Assembly: GCA_963726575.1 (NCBI GenBank)
Contig: CAVSCR010000005.1
Coordinates: 434,001 to 498,000 of the forward strand
Direction: 5' to 3'
DNA length: 64,000 nt
Origin: CAVSCR01 sp963726575
GTDB taxonomy: Bacteria > Actinomycetota > Actinomycetes > JAHEKZ01
A model generated the notes under the pieces. It saw only the letters and a program-made list of their open reading frames with translations. It had not been told where the DNA came from and ran no database searches. The position numbers were made by a program, and so were the translations under genes. This document shows, one piece after another, positions 1 to 9,074 of the stretch (its first letter is position 1; the number at the start of each line of letters is the position of its first letter).

Positions 1-300
1 TCCCTTTGCGTCAGCGTCGCCAGCCACGTCGTCGTACCCGCCGAGCACCCCGGCCGTTGTCCCGGCGATCAGTGCGGCCGCGCGCACTGGCCGCGACAAC
101 CCCGGCATGATCGCGAGCGCCGCGAGCGAGCCGACGTCGACAGCGATGCCCCCCCACAACGTCACCGGGTGGCCGCGATGGTTCACCCGCGCCCACCGGT
201 CCACACCACCTAGGGGGCGGGTCGCGCCGACGCGGAGGGTCGCGACTGCCACCACGGCGCCGACCTTGAGGGCCACGACGCGCCGTAGCGCCGCGGTCAT
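1..300 (-). CDS. MraY/WecA-like glycosyl-1-phosphate transferase family protein (3' part cut by window edge)
   Basis: The minus strand from an ATG at 298-300 is open to the window edge, giving the first 100 residues. They show hydrophobic stretches, a W-x-R-V-N-H-R-G-H-P-V-T-L motif near residue 50 and a GGYDD motif near residue 94. Both resemble the N-terminal half of actinobacterial polyprenyl-phosphate sugar-1-phosphate transferase-like membrane proteins encoded next to SteA and MctB. The gene lies 30 bp downstream of mctB on the same strand and probably belongs to the same cell-envelope operon. The catalytic half lies outside the window, so activity cannot be judged. Confidence 0.6.
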   Translation of the reverse strand, partial: MTAALRRVVALKVGAVVAVATLRVGATRPLGGVDRWARVNHRGHPVTLWGGIAVDVGSLAALAIMPGLSRPVRAAALIAGTTAGVLGGYDDVAGDADAKG

Positions 301-330
301 CGGGTTCCCGTGATCACGGTGTTCTCCAGG

Positions 331-1287
331 TCAGGGCGTCGGGGTGGTGACCGGCGGCACCACGGTGTCCGCGCCCTGGCCCGTGCCGTAGTGACCGGAC
401 CCGCCGTTCAGCTGCTCCTGAAGGGCCAGCACCAGGACGACCCGGCCGATCGGCGCCGGGATCATGTCGTCGGTGGACACTTCGGCGGAGAGCGTGGAGT
501 CGCGCACGGCGTTCAGGTAGCCCCCCGGTTGGGCCGAGCTGGTGGGACCGGCCGCGACCACCCCCTGGCTCGACTGGTGCAACGAGTCCGCGAACGGCAG
601 CAGCGTGGCGTCCTGGTCGGCGAGCGCGGTCACGTCGGACCCGGTGTCCACCGGCGGCGCGACGATCACCGCCACGCTGCCCCGCCGGATGTCGCTGGGG
701 TTGTCACCACCCAGCGTGACGAACTTGGCCTCCTGGTACCCAGCGACGATGCCGGCGTCGGTGGGCGACAACCGGTTGGTGCCGTGGTCGACCTTGTCCA
801 CCAAGGCGGTCGACAGAACTGTCGCCGCCGCCTCGTAGGGGTCGCTGGGCAGATGCGCCCCGGCCGGCGCCAGGCTGGCGGTCAGCTGGGTGAGCACGTC
901 GCGTTGTGCCGGGTCACTCCACGCGTCGGTGACGGTGATCGTGCCGCCCACGGACGCGCCTGCTTCGACCACGACATCGTTGCTGGCGCGCACGTCGTCA
1001 GGTGATGCTCCCGGGAGCACCAGCAGCGTGACCGACTGTCCGGCCAGCAGTCCACCGACGACGGCCGGCTCGATCGCCTTCGTGAAGCTGTCCTGCGACG
1101 CCTGCTGGGAGTTCAGCTGCGCGATCGTGTCCTGCAGGGCGCGCTTCTGCGCCACCAGCTGGTTGGTCTGCCCCTGGATGGCGCCGTTGATGCTGGTCTC
1201 CAACGGACCTGATCCCAAGACGATGCCAACCGCGAGGGCGAAGAAGATGGCGACGACCGTCACCAGGAAGTACCGGAAGTCGATCAC
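331..1287 (-). CDS. mctB: MctB/SteB family membrane-anchored protein (annotated as copper transporter)
   Basis: 318 residues from a GTG that sits 1 bp after the steA stop codon. Residues 1-25 start with VIDFRYFLVTVVAIFFALAV, a single N-terminal membrane segment. It is followed by a heptad-like, glutamine-rich stretch (about 35-70, coiled coil) and an extracytoplasmic domain. Family members are Mycobacterium tuberculosis Rv1698 (MctB, a copper-related channel) and Corynebacterium SteB, which works with SteA in regulating septal peptidoglycan hydrolysis. The N-terminal extension in the longest reading frame (to 1407) lies inside steA and is rejected. The C-terminus ends in a proline/threonine-rich tail. 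Copper transport and cell-division roles are both family-based inferences. Confidence 0.8.
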   Translation of the reverse strand: MIDFRYFLVTVVAIFFALAVGIVLGSGPLETSINGAIQGQTNQLVAQKRALQDTIAQLNSQQASQDSFTKAIEPAVVGGLLAGQSVTLLVLPGASPDDVRASNDVVVEAGASVGGTITVTDAWSDPAQRDVLTQLTASLAPAGAHLPSDPYEAAATVLSTALVDKVDHGTNRLSPTDAGIVAGYQEAKFVTLGGDNPSDIRRGSVAVIVAPPVDTGSDVTALADQDATLLPFADSLHQSSQGVVAAGPTSSAQPGGYLNAVRDSTLSAEVSTDDMIPAPIGRVVLVLALQEQLNGGSGHYGTGQGADTVVPPVTTPTP

Positions 1288-1288
1288 G

Positions 1289-2467
1289 TCAGAACAGCCC
1301 CTGCAGCCAGAAGACGAAGTCGTGCCAACGAGATCCCAGGTACTCCAGGAAGCTGCGTCCGGTCTCGGTCGACGCCAACGCCACGACGAGGGCGAAGACG
1401 CCCGCAATGATGAGCAGCGCGACCTGCCACGACGAGATGCGGCTGCGGTAGAGCCGGCTCACTCCTTTGGCGTCGACGAGCTTGCCGCCCACACGCAACC
1501 GCGTGAGAAACGTGCTCGCCATACCGGCGCGCCCCTTGTCGAGGAACTCCACGAGAGTCGCGTGGGTGCCGACCGCCACGATCAGCTCCGCACCCATCGC
1601 GTCTGCCAGCAGCATGGCGACGTCCTCGCTCGTGCCCGTCGCCGGGAACACCACGGGCACGAGGCCGAGCTGTTCGACCCGGGTCTGGCCGGGCGCCGTA
1701 CCGTCGCGATAGGCGTGCACCACGATCTCGGCACCGCTGGTCAGCGCCGAGTCCGACACCGAGTCCATGTCGCCCACGATCATGGCCGGCCGGTAGCCGG
1801 CCTCGACGAGTGCGTCGGCGCCGCCGTCGACGCCGATCAGCACCGGGCGGAACTCGCGGATGTACGGCTTGAGCATCGCGAGGTCTTCCTTGTAGTGGTA
1901 GCCGCGCACCACGATCAGCACCTGACGTCCCTCGATCGGCGTGGTGACCTTGGGGATGCCGACGCCGTCGATCAACAGGTCACGCTCGCGCTTGAGGTAC
2001 TCCATCGTGTTGCCCGCGAACGCCTCCAGCTGAGTCGACAACCCCGAGCGGGCGTCCTCCATCGCGAGGGTGACCGACTCCTCATCGAGCAGCGTGCCGG
2101 TCGCCACCGCGGTGTCGCCGTCGTACAACGTGTCGCCATCCAGGTGCAGGTAGTCGCCCTCGCGGATCGCGGTGAACACATCTGCCCCGGCGTGGTCCAG
2201 CAACGGGATCCCGGCGGCCACGAGGATCTCGGGCCCGAGGTTCGGGTACCGACCGCTGATGCTGGCATCGGCGTTGACGACCGCCGACGGAGCGCAGGCC
2301 ACCAGGGCCTCCGCGCTCACCCGGTCGATGTCCAGATGGTCGATCACGGCAATATCGCCTGGTTTGAGCCGCTTTGTGAGGTTCTTCGTGCGTCGGTCCA
2401 GCCGCGCGACGCCCGCGGGACCGGCGAACTCCGGTCGGTGGCGGGAGCGCAGGACTGACAGCTTCAT
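1289..2467 (-). CDS. steA: Putative cytokinetic ring protein SteA
   Basis: 392 residues from ATG 2467, beginning MKLSVLRSRH; an in-frame ATG at 2485 is the alternative. The motif RRTKNLTKRLKPGDIAVIDH near residues 24-43 is a hallmark of the family. The middle contains a thiamine-pyrophosphokinase-like fold (GVDGGADALVEAGYRPAMIVGDMDS), and residues about 345-367 form one C-terminal transmembrane helix. In Corynebacterium glutamicum SteA localises to the division ring and with SteB affects the hydrolase RipC. It is followed at once by mctB and preceded by recN 55 bp upstream, the same order as Rv1696-Rv1698. Confidence 0.87.
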   Translation of the reverse strand: MKLSVLRSRHRPEFAGPAGVARLDRRTKNLTKRLKPGDIAVIDHLDIDRVSAEALVACAPSAVVNADASISGRYPNLGPEILVAAGIPLLDHAGADVFTAIREGDYLHLDGDTLYDGDTAVATGTLLDEESVTLAMEDARSGLSTQLEAFAGNTMEYLKRERDLLIDGVGIPKVTTPIEGRQVLIVVRGYHYKEDLAMLKPYIREFRPVLIGVDGGADALVEAGYRPAMIVGDMDSVSDSALTSGAEIVVHAYRDGTAPGQTRVEQLGLVPVVFPATGTSEDVAMLLADAMGAELIVAVGTHATLVEFLDKGRAGMASTFLTRLRVGGKLVDAKGVSRLYRSRISSWQVALLIIAGVFALVVALASTETGRSFLEYLGSRWHDFVFWLQGLF

Positions 2468-2522
2468 CCGGCTCACGCGGCTCATCCTGCCAGCCGGATC
2501 CGGACCGACCGGACAACCACAG

Positions 2523-4262
2523 TCACGGCTCGCCGCGCTCCGCGGCGGCTCGTTCCAGCAGTTCCACCGCGTGGGCCCGCGCCACGGCCGAATCGGCGTC
2601 ACCGCCGAGCATGCGGGCCAGCTCGGCGATCCGGTCATCCGCCTCGACCCGGTGCACCCCGCTGCTGGTGACCAGACCGTCGTCCGCCTTACGGACCAGC
2701 AGCTGTCGGTCCGCAAACGCCGCGACCTGAGCCAGATGGGTCACCACCAGCACCTGAGCCGTGCGGGCCAGCCGCGCGAGGCGACGGCCCACCTCGATCG
2801 CGGCAGCCCCACCGACGCCCGCATCGACCTCGTCGAACACGAACGTGGACGTCGGATCCGCCCCGGCGAACACCACCTCGACCGCCAGCATGACCCGGGA
2901 GAGCTCACCGCCGGACGCGGCCTTCGCCAGGGGGCGGGCCGGCGCGCCGGCGTGCGCCGCCATCAGCAGCTCGACGTCATCGATCCCCTCGGGGCCGAAG
3001 GCCACCCTTCGACCATCAGGTAGGAGCAAGCCGTCGTCATCGAGACGTTGCTCGACCGCCACCTGCACGACCGCGTTCGGCATCGCGAGGGAGTGCAGCT
3101 CGGAGGTGACCGCTTCGGCGAACCGCACTGCACTGTCGTGACGTCCCGCCGAGATCCGCGTCGCACGCGACCCCAGGGCAACGACGAGTTGATCCGCCTG
3201 CGCCGCGAGCTCGGCGATCCGGTCGTCAGTCTGGTCGAGCTGCAGCAAGCGAGCGCCGGCCGCGTCGGCCCATTGCAGGACGGCTTCCACCGTGGGTCCG
3301 TGCCGCCTGGTCAGGGCCTGCAGCACGGCGCGGCGCTCCTGCACGGCGTTCAACCGCGCGGGATCGATCTCGACAGAGGCCGTGTAGCTCGCCAGGTCGG
3401 TCGCGAGGTCGGTGGCGAGCAGTCCCAACTCGGCGAGGCGGTCGTCCAGCTGCGCCAGCTCGACGTCGTTGGCCCGTTCGGTGGCGAGCTGCTTGCGCGC
3501 CTGGCCCACCAGGGTCACCACGTCGACGCCGTCGTCGGCCGTCAACGCCGAGTGGGCGAACTCGGCCGCCCCGCGCAGACCCTCCGCGTTCGCCAGTCGC
3601 AGCGCCTCGTCGGCTCGCGCGACGTCCTCGCCGGACTCAGGCGCTGCGGCCGCCACCTCCGCGAGGTCCTGGCGCAAGGCCGCCGCCTCTGCGAGCCGAA
3701 GCTGAGCTTGGTCGACCAGGTCGTCGTGCTCGGCCACGACCGTGCGCCAGCGGTGGTAGTCGGACCGGTAGTCGGCGAGCACACCCGAGAGGCCGGCGAA
3801 CTCGTCGAGGGCCTGACGCTGTCGAGCCGGTGCCAGGAGCAGGCGCTGGTCGGCTTGTCCGTGCAGGGCCACGAGCTCCTCGCCGAGCTCGGTGAGCATC
3901 GCAACGGGTACCGCGACCCCGCCGACCGATGCCCGCGACCGACCCTGCTCGCTCACCTGCCTGGTGACGATCAACGCGCCGTCGTCATCGAGGACGGCGC
4001 CGGCCTCGAGCGCCCGGGACGCAACGGCGGACCGGGGGTCGGTGGCCAGGTGCCAACGGCCCTCCACCACGAGGCGTCCCGCACCGCCGCGGACCCGCCC
4101 GGCGTCCGCGCGTCCGCCGCTGAGCAGCGCGATGCCGGTGACAACCATCGTCTTGCCGGCTCCGGTCTCGCCGGTGACGACGGTGAGACCGGGTGCCAGC
4201 TCCAGAGTCGCGTCTTCGATCACGCCGAGACCCTGGATCCGCAGCTCGCTCAGCATCTGCAT
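2523..4262 (-). CDS. recN: DNA repair protein RecN
   Basis: 579 residues, a full-length SMC-like ATPase of double-strand break repair. The Walker A motif GETGAGKT is at residues 31-38. A long charged, alanine- and leucine-rich central part forms the coiled coils. Near residue 450 the ABC signature ASGGELSRVMLA is followed by Walker B TFVFDEVDAGVGG. The start could be ATG 4262 or the second methionine at 4256, which matches relatives better. The gene begins 1 bp after the nadK stop codon, so translation is probably coupled. No SOS box was recognised directly upstream because the gene is internal to an operon. Confidence 0.95.
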   Translation of the reverse strand: MQMLSELRIQGLGVIEDATLELAPGLTVVTGETGAGKTMVVTGIALLSGGRADAGRVRGGAGRLVVEGRWHLATDPRSAVASRALEAGAVLDDDGALIVTRQVSEQGRSRASVGGVAVPVAMLTELGEELVALHGQADQRLLLAPARQRQALDEFAGLSGVLADYRSDYHRWRTVVAEHDDLVDQAQLRLAEAAALRQDLAEVAAAAPESGEDVARADEALRLANAEGLRGAAEFAHSALTADDGVDVVTLVGQARKQLATERANDVELAQLDDRLAELGLLATDLATDLASYTASVEIDPARLNAVQERRAVLQALTRRHGPTVEAVLQWADAAGARLLQLDQTDDRIAELAAQADQLVVALGSRATRISAGRHDSAVRFAEAVTSELHSLAMPNAVVQVAVEQRLDDDGLLLPDGRRVAFGPEGIDDVELLMAAHAGAPARPLAKAASGGELSRVMLAVEVVFAGADPTSTFVFDEVDAGVGGAAAIEVGRRLARLARTAQVLVVTHLAQVAAFADRQLLVRKADDGLVTSSGVHRVEADDRIAELARMLGGDADSAVARAHAVELLERAAAERGEP

Positions 4263-4263
4263 G

Positions 4264-5151
4264 TCACTGCGGCGGGTCGCCGCGCCAGCCCTGGACGGGC
4301 AGCGCGAACTTGGCGACCAGCCGCTCCGAGAACGGCGTCTGATGCAGCCGGGCGAACCTCACGGCCCGCTGGCTGGCGCGCACCTCGACCAGGGCACCGG
4401 CCGGCAGCTCGACGGTGCGGCGCCCGTCGGCCCAGAGCACCCCGCGCTGCGTGTGGGGTCGCAACCCCACCGAGATGATGGCGTTCGGCGCCACGACGAT
4501 CGGGCGCGCGAACAGCGCATGCGCGGACAGCGGCACCACCAGCATCGCTGCCACCTCTGGCCACACGACAGGGCCGCCTGCGGAGAAGGCGTACGCCGTG
4601 GAGCCCGTGGGCGTCGCCACGACCACACCGTCGCACGCCCATCGCGACAGTGGCCGGCGATCGACCTCGAGCTCGACCTCGAGCATCCGCTCCCGCGCGC
4701 CCTTCTCCACCGAGATCTCGTTCAGTGCCCAGTCGCGGTGCACGACCTCGCCGTCGACGGTGACGACGACGTCGACGGCCAGCCGCTCCTCGACCGTGAA
4801 GTCACCGCGGATGATGTGGTCGGCGATGGCGTCGACGTCGGACGGCTCGGCCTCGGCGAGGAAGGCGACCCGACCCAGGTTCACCCCGAGCAGGGGAACA
4901 CCCGCGTGCCGCGCCAGCTCGGCACCGCGCAGGATCGTCCCGTCGCCTCCGATGACCACGACCAGCGAACAGCCGTCCGCGGCCCGCTCGTCGGCGGGAA
5001 CCGGAGTCAACCCGGCCACCACCAGGTCGGCTGCCTCGTCGGTCGGCACTCGTACCTCGACGTCGGCTGCGTGCAGTCGGCCGACCAGGTCCGCGGCGAC
5101 CTTCATGGCCGGCTCGCGGCCGGTGTGGGTGACCAGGAGTACCGCGGTCAC
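4264..5151 (-). CDS. nadK: NAD kinase
   Basis: 295 residues, phosphorylating NAD to NADP with ATP or polyphosphate. The GGDGT motif lies at residues 68-72 and is followed by LGVNLGRVAFLAE. The substrate loop CDGVVVATPTGSTAYAFSAG is in the second half. The usual NLGxxGFL has alanine in place of the second glycine, a mild variation. The start is the GTG at 5151, whose GTGA overlaps the tlyA stop codon. The order tlyA-nadK-recN is conserved in actinobacteria. Confidence 0.95.
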   Translation of the reverse strand: MTAVLLVTHTGREPAMKVAADLVGRLHAADVEVRVPTDEAADLVVAGLTPVPADERAADGCSLVVVIGGDGTILRGAELARHAGVPLLGVNLGRVAFLAEAEPSDVDAIADHIIRGDFTVEERLAVDVVVTVDGEVVHRDWALNEISVEKGARERMLEVELEVDRRPLSRWACDGVVVATPTGSTAYAFSAGGPVVWPEVAAMLVVPLSAHALFARPIVVAPNAIISVGLRPHTQRGVLWADGRRTVELPAGALVEVRASQRAVRFARLHQTPFSERLVAKFALPVQGWRGDPPQ

Positions 5152-5948
5152 TGTGGTCCCTCCTCGATGGCCTGCTCCAGCACGTCCTGGTCCAGCTCCG
5201 GAGCCCCCCGTCGCAGCCACAAGAAGTACTCGACGTTGCCGGCTGGTCCCGGCAGCGGACTGGCGGTGACCCCGGCGACGCCCCACTGCAGAGCTGCGGC
5301 GGCACCGGCGATCTTACGGACGGCGGCCGACCGCAGCGTAGGGTCACGCACCACCCCTCCGGCGGCGAGTCGCTCTCGGCCCACCTCGAACTGCGGCTTG
5401 ACCATGACCACGAGGTCACCCTGGTCGACGGTGACGGCAACCAGGGGTGGCAGGACGAGCTCGAGGGAGATGAAGCTGAGGTCGGCCACGACGAGCTCGA
5501 CTGGCCCGCCGAGATCCTCGACGAGCAGGTTGCGGACGTTGGTGCGGTCCAGGATCCGCACCCGCGGGTCACTGCGCAGCGACCACGCAAGCTGGCCGTA
5601 ACCGACATCGACGGCCACGACCTCGCGAGCTCCCTCCGCAAGAAGCACCTGCGTGAACCCGCCGGTGGACGCGCCGGCATCAAGACACCGGCGATCGGCG
5701 ACGACGAGACCCTCGGGGGAAAAGCGGACCAGGGCACCGAGCAGCTTGTGGGCGCCCCGGGACACGTACTCGGGGCCGGGTTGGGGACGGACCGTGATCG
5801 CCGCTGCCGCTGCGACCTGGGTGGCTGCCTTGGTCGCAACCTGTCCGCCGACGCTGACCTGACCCGCGGCGATCAGCTCAGCAGCGGCGTCCCGACTCCG
5901 GGCCAGACCCCGTCGCACCAGCTCGGCGTCGAGGCGGCGGCGTTGCAT
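5148..5948 (-). CDS. tlyA: TlyA family 16S/23S rRNA 2'-O-methyltransferase
   Basis: 266 residues from ATG 5948, starting MQRRRLDAELVRRGLARSRD, the typical S4 RNA-binding domain (about 1-60). An FtsJ-like SAM-dependent methyltransferase domain follows, with motif I CLDAGASTGGFTQ at 88-100. Known TlyA proteins methylate C1409 of 16S and C1920 of 23S rRNA, which confers capreomycin sensitivity. The longer reading frame up to 6098 is rejected because it has no homology and overlaps the transglutaminase gene. The stop codon overlaps the nadK start. Confidence 0.93.
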   Translation of the reverse strand: MQRRRLDAELVRRGLARSRDAAAELIAAGQVSVGGQVATKAATQVAAAAAITVRPQPGPEYVSRGAHKLLGALVRFSPEGLVVADRRCLDAGASTGGFTQVLLAEGAREVVAVDVGYGQLAWSLRSDPRVRILDRTNVRNLLVEDLGGPVELVVADLSFISLELVLPPLVAVTVDQGDLVVMVKPQFEVGRERLAAGGVVRDPTLRSAAVRKIAGAAAALQWGVAGVTASPLPGPAGNVEYFLWLRRGAPELDQDVLEQAIEEGPQ

Positions 5949-5979
5949 ACGCAGCGATGCTGCCCGACGCCGACCCGCC

Positions 5980-8019
5980 TCAGCAACGTCGCTCTCCCAC
6001 GACGAGGTCGTCGAGTGCGGCCGAGGCAGCCGCCACGTCTCCCGGTGCAGGTGGACGTGGCGCGTAGCTGGCCTGCTCCACCACCTCCAGCGGCCCACGC
6101 GCGGCGTCGGGCAGCCGATCCAGCAGCTCCACCGGCGTCTCGTTCGACCGGCGCGGCAAGCCGACGGCCGCCAGTCGGCGTTCCAACCTTGCGAACGCGG
6201 CGAACGGTTCGACGATCCGTGCGCCGGACGTGGCCGGCACCTGCTCGGCTGCGCGCCGACGAGGTCGCGCTGCCCACGTCACGAGACCCACGACCAGCAT
6301 GGCGCCCAGCACGATGAGGAGCGCGAGCGCAAGCCGTTGCGCCGGGTGGGCCAGCACGGCCTGCAACCAACGACCGGCAGCGCCGAACGGGTCCAGCGCC
6401 GGGTTGGCCGCGATGGCACCGGCCGTGGGATCCGACGTGGCCCAGCCCACACCGGGGATCCACACCTCGACCCACGCATGTGCCTCGTTGGCCCGGATCA
6501 GCTGTCGACCGTCGCCCAGCTGATCGCTCGGCACCCCTCCCGCGGCGAACCCCGTGACCACGCGGGCCGGGATACCGGCGGCCCTCAGCAGCACAGCCTC
6601 GGCGGAGGCATAGTGCTCGCAGAACCCCAGGTGGGAGACGAACAGGAAGTAGTCCACTGGGTCCTGCTGGGCCGTGGCGACGGGTGCGTTGAGCTCGTAC
6701 TGCTCGTGGCTGCGCAGGTAGTCCTCCACCGCGGCGACGGCTGCGGCGCGCGTCGGCGCCGGGTCGACCAGCGCGTGGCCGAGGTCGATCACCCTCTGGG
6801 GCAGGTCCCACGGCAGTTGCAGCCACACCTGCGGGTCCGGCTCGCTCCACGCAGCGCCAGCCTTCGGGACTGCCGTCGCCACCTGGGGCTGCACGACCGA
6901 CGTCACGTCGTAGCTGAACCGGTTGCTGTCGGTCGGCTGCAGAGCCAACCCGCCACCGGACCGACGGATCACGGACTGGTCGGTCCGCACCGACACGACG
7001 CGGCCGGGTGCGATGACGGCGGGCGCAGCGAAGTCGGCGACCGCCTGTGGCAGCACGGTGACCTCGTCGGTGCGGGTGGGCCGCGTCGGCGTGCCGACGT
7101 CGACCAGTGAACCCGGGACGGCCACCTGGCCCGAGCCGAGCGACGAGCCGTCGCCCTCCGACCAGGCGCCCCAGACGCCGTTGTCGTAGGCGGTGAGCAC
7201 CGTGCTGCGCCACAGCGTTGGCCCGTCGCTGGGGACCAGGAACAACGCGTCGTCGGGGAGCGACCCTTGGCTGCGCAGGTCCATGGACTGCTGCCCGGAG
7301 TAGTCGTCGACCGCGCGGGTGGGCGTCGACGGCTCGCCGCGGTCCGGGGACAGCACGGCCAATCCCTGGGGCCGCGGGACGAGCAGGAACATCACGACCC
7401 CGAGCGCCGTGCTCGCGGCCACGACGGCAGCCACCGGTGCGACCCAGGAGGACCAAACACGCGGCTGCGCCGAGGGTGGGCTGGCGGAGGACGACGCCGT
7501 GGCGGACGACGCCGCGCCATTCGGGTCGTACGGGTCCGTCTCGGCCGGAAGCAGGTGCGAGGCCGCGAGCGTCGCCGAGATGGCGAGCCAGCACAGCAGA
7601 GCGGGCACCATGACCCGCGGGCTCGGTGCGAGTCCGGCCGCCAGCACCGGTGCGAGTCCGGCCAGCAGCAGGGCCACCAGTCGGTCGTGCCGGGTGCGCT
7701 GAGCCAACGCCTGACCCACGATCAGGGCACTCAACGCCACCGCCAGGGCAGCGCCGAGATCGCCCAGGCCGTTGGTCGCCAGGCCCTTGGCGAGGGCTCC
7801 GGCCAGGACGAGGCCGGCCATGCCGAGACCGGCCAGTCGCAGCGCCTGGGCTTGCGTCGGGGACTGTTCTCGCCCGGAGACCACTCCTGCGCCGATCGCG
7901 AGAACCAGCGTCGCCAGCGCCGCCAACGGCGGCAGGAGTCCGGCCGCCACGAGCGTGGTCAGTCCGAAGGCGGTAGCAGTCCAACCACCCCAGCGCAGCC
8001 ATTGGTCGGGGCGCGTCAT
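5980..8019 (-). CDS. Transglutaminase-like membrane protein (TgpA/DUF3488 family)
   Basis: 679 residues. About six transmembrane helices occupy the first 230 residues. An extracytoplasmic transglutaminase core follows with the catalytic triad visible as Cys in GFCEHYASAE, His in NEAHAWVEVW and Asp in ATSDPT. A last helix (LALALLIVLGAMLVVGLVTW) precedes a cytoplasmic DUF4129-like tail. The ATGA at 8019 overlaps the end of the DUF58 gene. MoxR-DUF58-transglutaminase triads are widespread; the MoxR ATPase is thought to act on the DUF58 protein, but the substrate of the transglutaminase is unknown. Confidence 0.88.
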   Translation of the reverse strand: MTRPDQWLRWGGWTATAFGLTTLVAAGLLPPLAALATLVLAIGAGVVSGREQSPTQAQALRLAGLGMAGLVLAGALAKGLATNGLGDLGAALAVALSALIVGQALAQRTRHDRLVALLLAGLAPVLAAGLAPSPRVMVPALLCWLAISATLAASHLLPAETDPYDPNGAASSATASSSASPPSAQPRVWSSWVAPVAAVVAASTALGVVMFLLVPRPQGLAVLSPDRGEPSTPTRAVDDYSGQQSMDLRSQGSLPDDALFLVPSDGPTLWRSTVLTAYDNGVWGAWSEGDGSSLGSGQVAVPGSLVDVGTPTRPTRTDEVTVLPQAVADFAAPAVIAPGRVVSVRTDQSVIRRSGGGLALQPTDSNRFSYDVTSVVQPQVATAVPKAGAAWSEPDPQVWLQLPWDLPQRVIDLGHALVDPAPTRAAAVAAVEDYLRSHEQYELNAPVATAQQDPVDYFLFVSHLGFCEHYASAEAVLLRAAGIPARVVTGFAAGGVPSDQLGDGRQLIRANEAHAWVEVWIPGVGWATSDPTAGAIAANPALDPFGAAGRWLQAVLAHPAQRLALALLIVLGAMLVVGLVTWAARPRRRAAEQVPATSGARIVEPFAAFARLERRLAAVGLPRRSNETPVELLDRLPDAARGPLEVVEQASYAPRPPAPGDVAAASAALDDLVVGERRC

Positions 8020-9074
8020 GGGGTCCACTCCAGAACCAGTCCGTAACGCCCAGCGGTCGCCGTGGCCGCGTTCCACCACGCCAGCGGGGGTGCGACATCG
8101 GTGACCAACCGGACCTGGTGCCCAGTCGGCACACGCCCCGCGACCTGTGTCCAGGTCGCGGGGCTCGGCAGCGTGGGAGCGGCCACCTGGGCGCACCAGT
8201 CGAGGACGTCGTCGACGTGTGGGTGATGCAGGGGCGCCAGGCCCGGCTGCTCGGCGAACAGGGACACCGCGCGCCCGGCACGGAGCTCTTCCAGGGCCGC
8301 TCCGGCGAGCTGTCCGGCGAGCTCGTCGCTCAACCGCTGCCCCGTCACGGAGGCCACCACGACGCAGCAACGGTCGTCGGCCGGTTCGGCTCTGGCGGTG
8401 ACCATCACCTGACCTCGACGCGCGGTGCTGCGCCAGTGGACGTGGCGCAGCTGGTCGCCCCCCTGCCACTCGCGGACGGCGAGGACCTCGACTCCGGACC
8501 GGTCGGCGCGACGCCCCGACCACTCGCCGAGGCCGACGCTGTGGGTCGACCAGCTGGCGGCCACGATGTGCGGCCGCACATACGCGGGCGTGCCGAGCAA
8601 CGTCACAGGGCGGCGTCGTTGGCTGAAGCCGAACCAGTCCGTCGTGACGAACTCGACGTCGTGCCGGTCGACCAGACCGCGGCTGTGGGCGGCGCGGCTG
8701 ACCCGCAGCGTGGCGCGCTCGGCCGGACCCATCGACGCCGTGCTGGTGGTGAGGTCGCTGAGCTGCGCTGTGCTGATCCGGATCACGACGGACGGGAGCC
8801 GGTGCCGCGTCAGGTTGTCGACCAGCACAACCGTGTCGACCGGGTCGTGCACGTTCACCCGGACCGGCTGCTGGAGCTGGATCCGCAACGGCGTGCCCCG
8901 TCCGGGATCGAGCAGCGCCGCCGCTAGACGCGCGCCCAGCAACAACGAGCCGAGCAGCTGCAACCAGATGCCGTCCTTGAGCAGGCCGAGCACGAGCAGC
9001 AGGGCGCCCCCGGCCACGACCGCACGGCCGAGCCGGGTGCTGCGAGGACGTCCGTTGGCGGCCACGGTCGTCAA
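8016..9074 (-). CDS. DUF58 domain-containing membrane protein
   Basis: 352 residues. Two closely spaced hydrophobic helices lie at about 18-55. The DUF58 motif is visible as VREWQGGDQLRHVHWRSTAR near residue 205, where RxYxxGDxxRxIxWxxSAR is the family pattern; a von Willebrand A-like fold is expected downstream. The start is a TTG at 9074 overlapping the MoxR stop (TTGA); an in-frame GTG at 9065 is the alternative. It is the middle gene of the MoxR-DUF58-transglutaminase unit. Confidence 0.87.
   Translation of the reverse strand: MTTVAANGRPRSTRLGRAVVAGGALLLVLGLLKDGIWLQLLGSLLLGARLAAALLDPGRGTPLRIQLQQPVRVNVHDPVDTVVLVDNLTRHRLPSVVIRISTAQLSDLTTSTASMGPAERATLRVSRAAHSRGLVDRHDVEFVTTDWFGFSQRRRPVTLLGTPAYVRPHIVAASWSTHSVGLGEWSGRRADRSGVEVLAVREWQGGDQLRHVHWRSTARRGQVMVTARAEPADDRCCVVVASVTGQRLSDELAGQLAGAALEELRAGRAVSLFAEQPGLAPLHHPHVDDVLDWCAQVAAPTLPSPATWTQVAGRVPTGHQVRLVTDVAPPLAWWNAATATAGRYGLVLEWTP

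Noticed and set aside
310..1005. Plus-strand open frame of 231 codons opposite mctB
   Set aside because: Antisense shadow; the minus-strand frame has a membrane anchor, family similarity and operon context.
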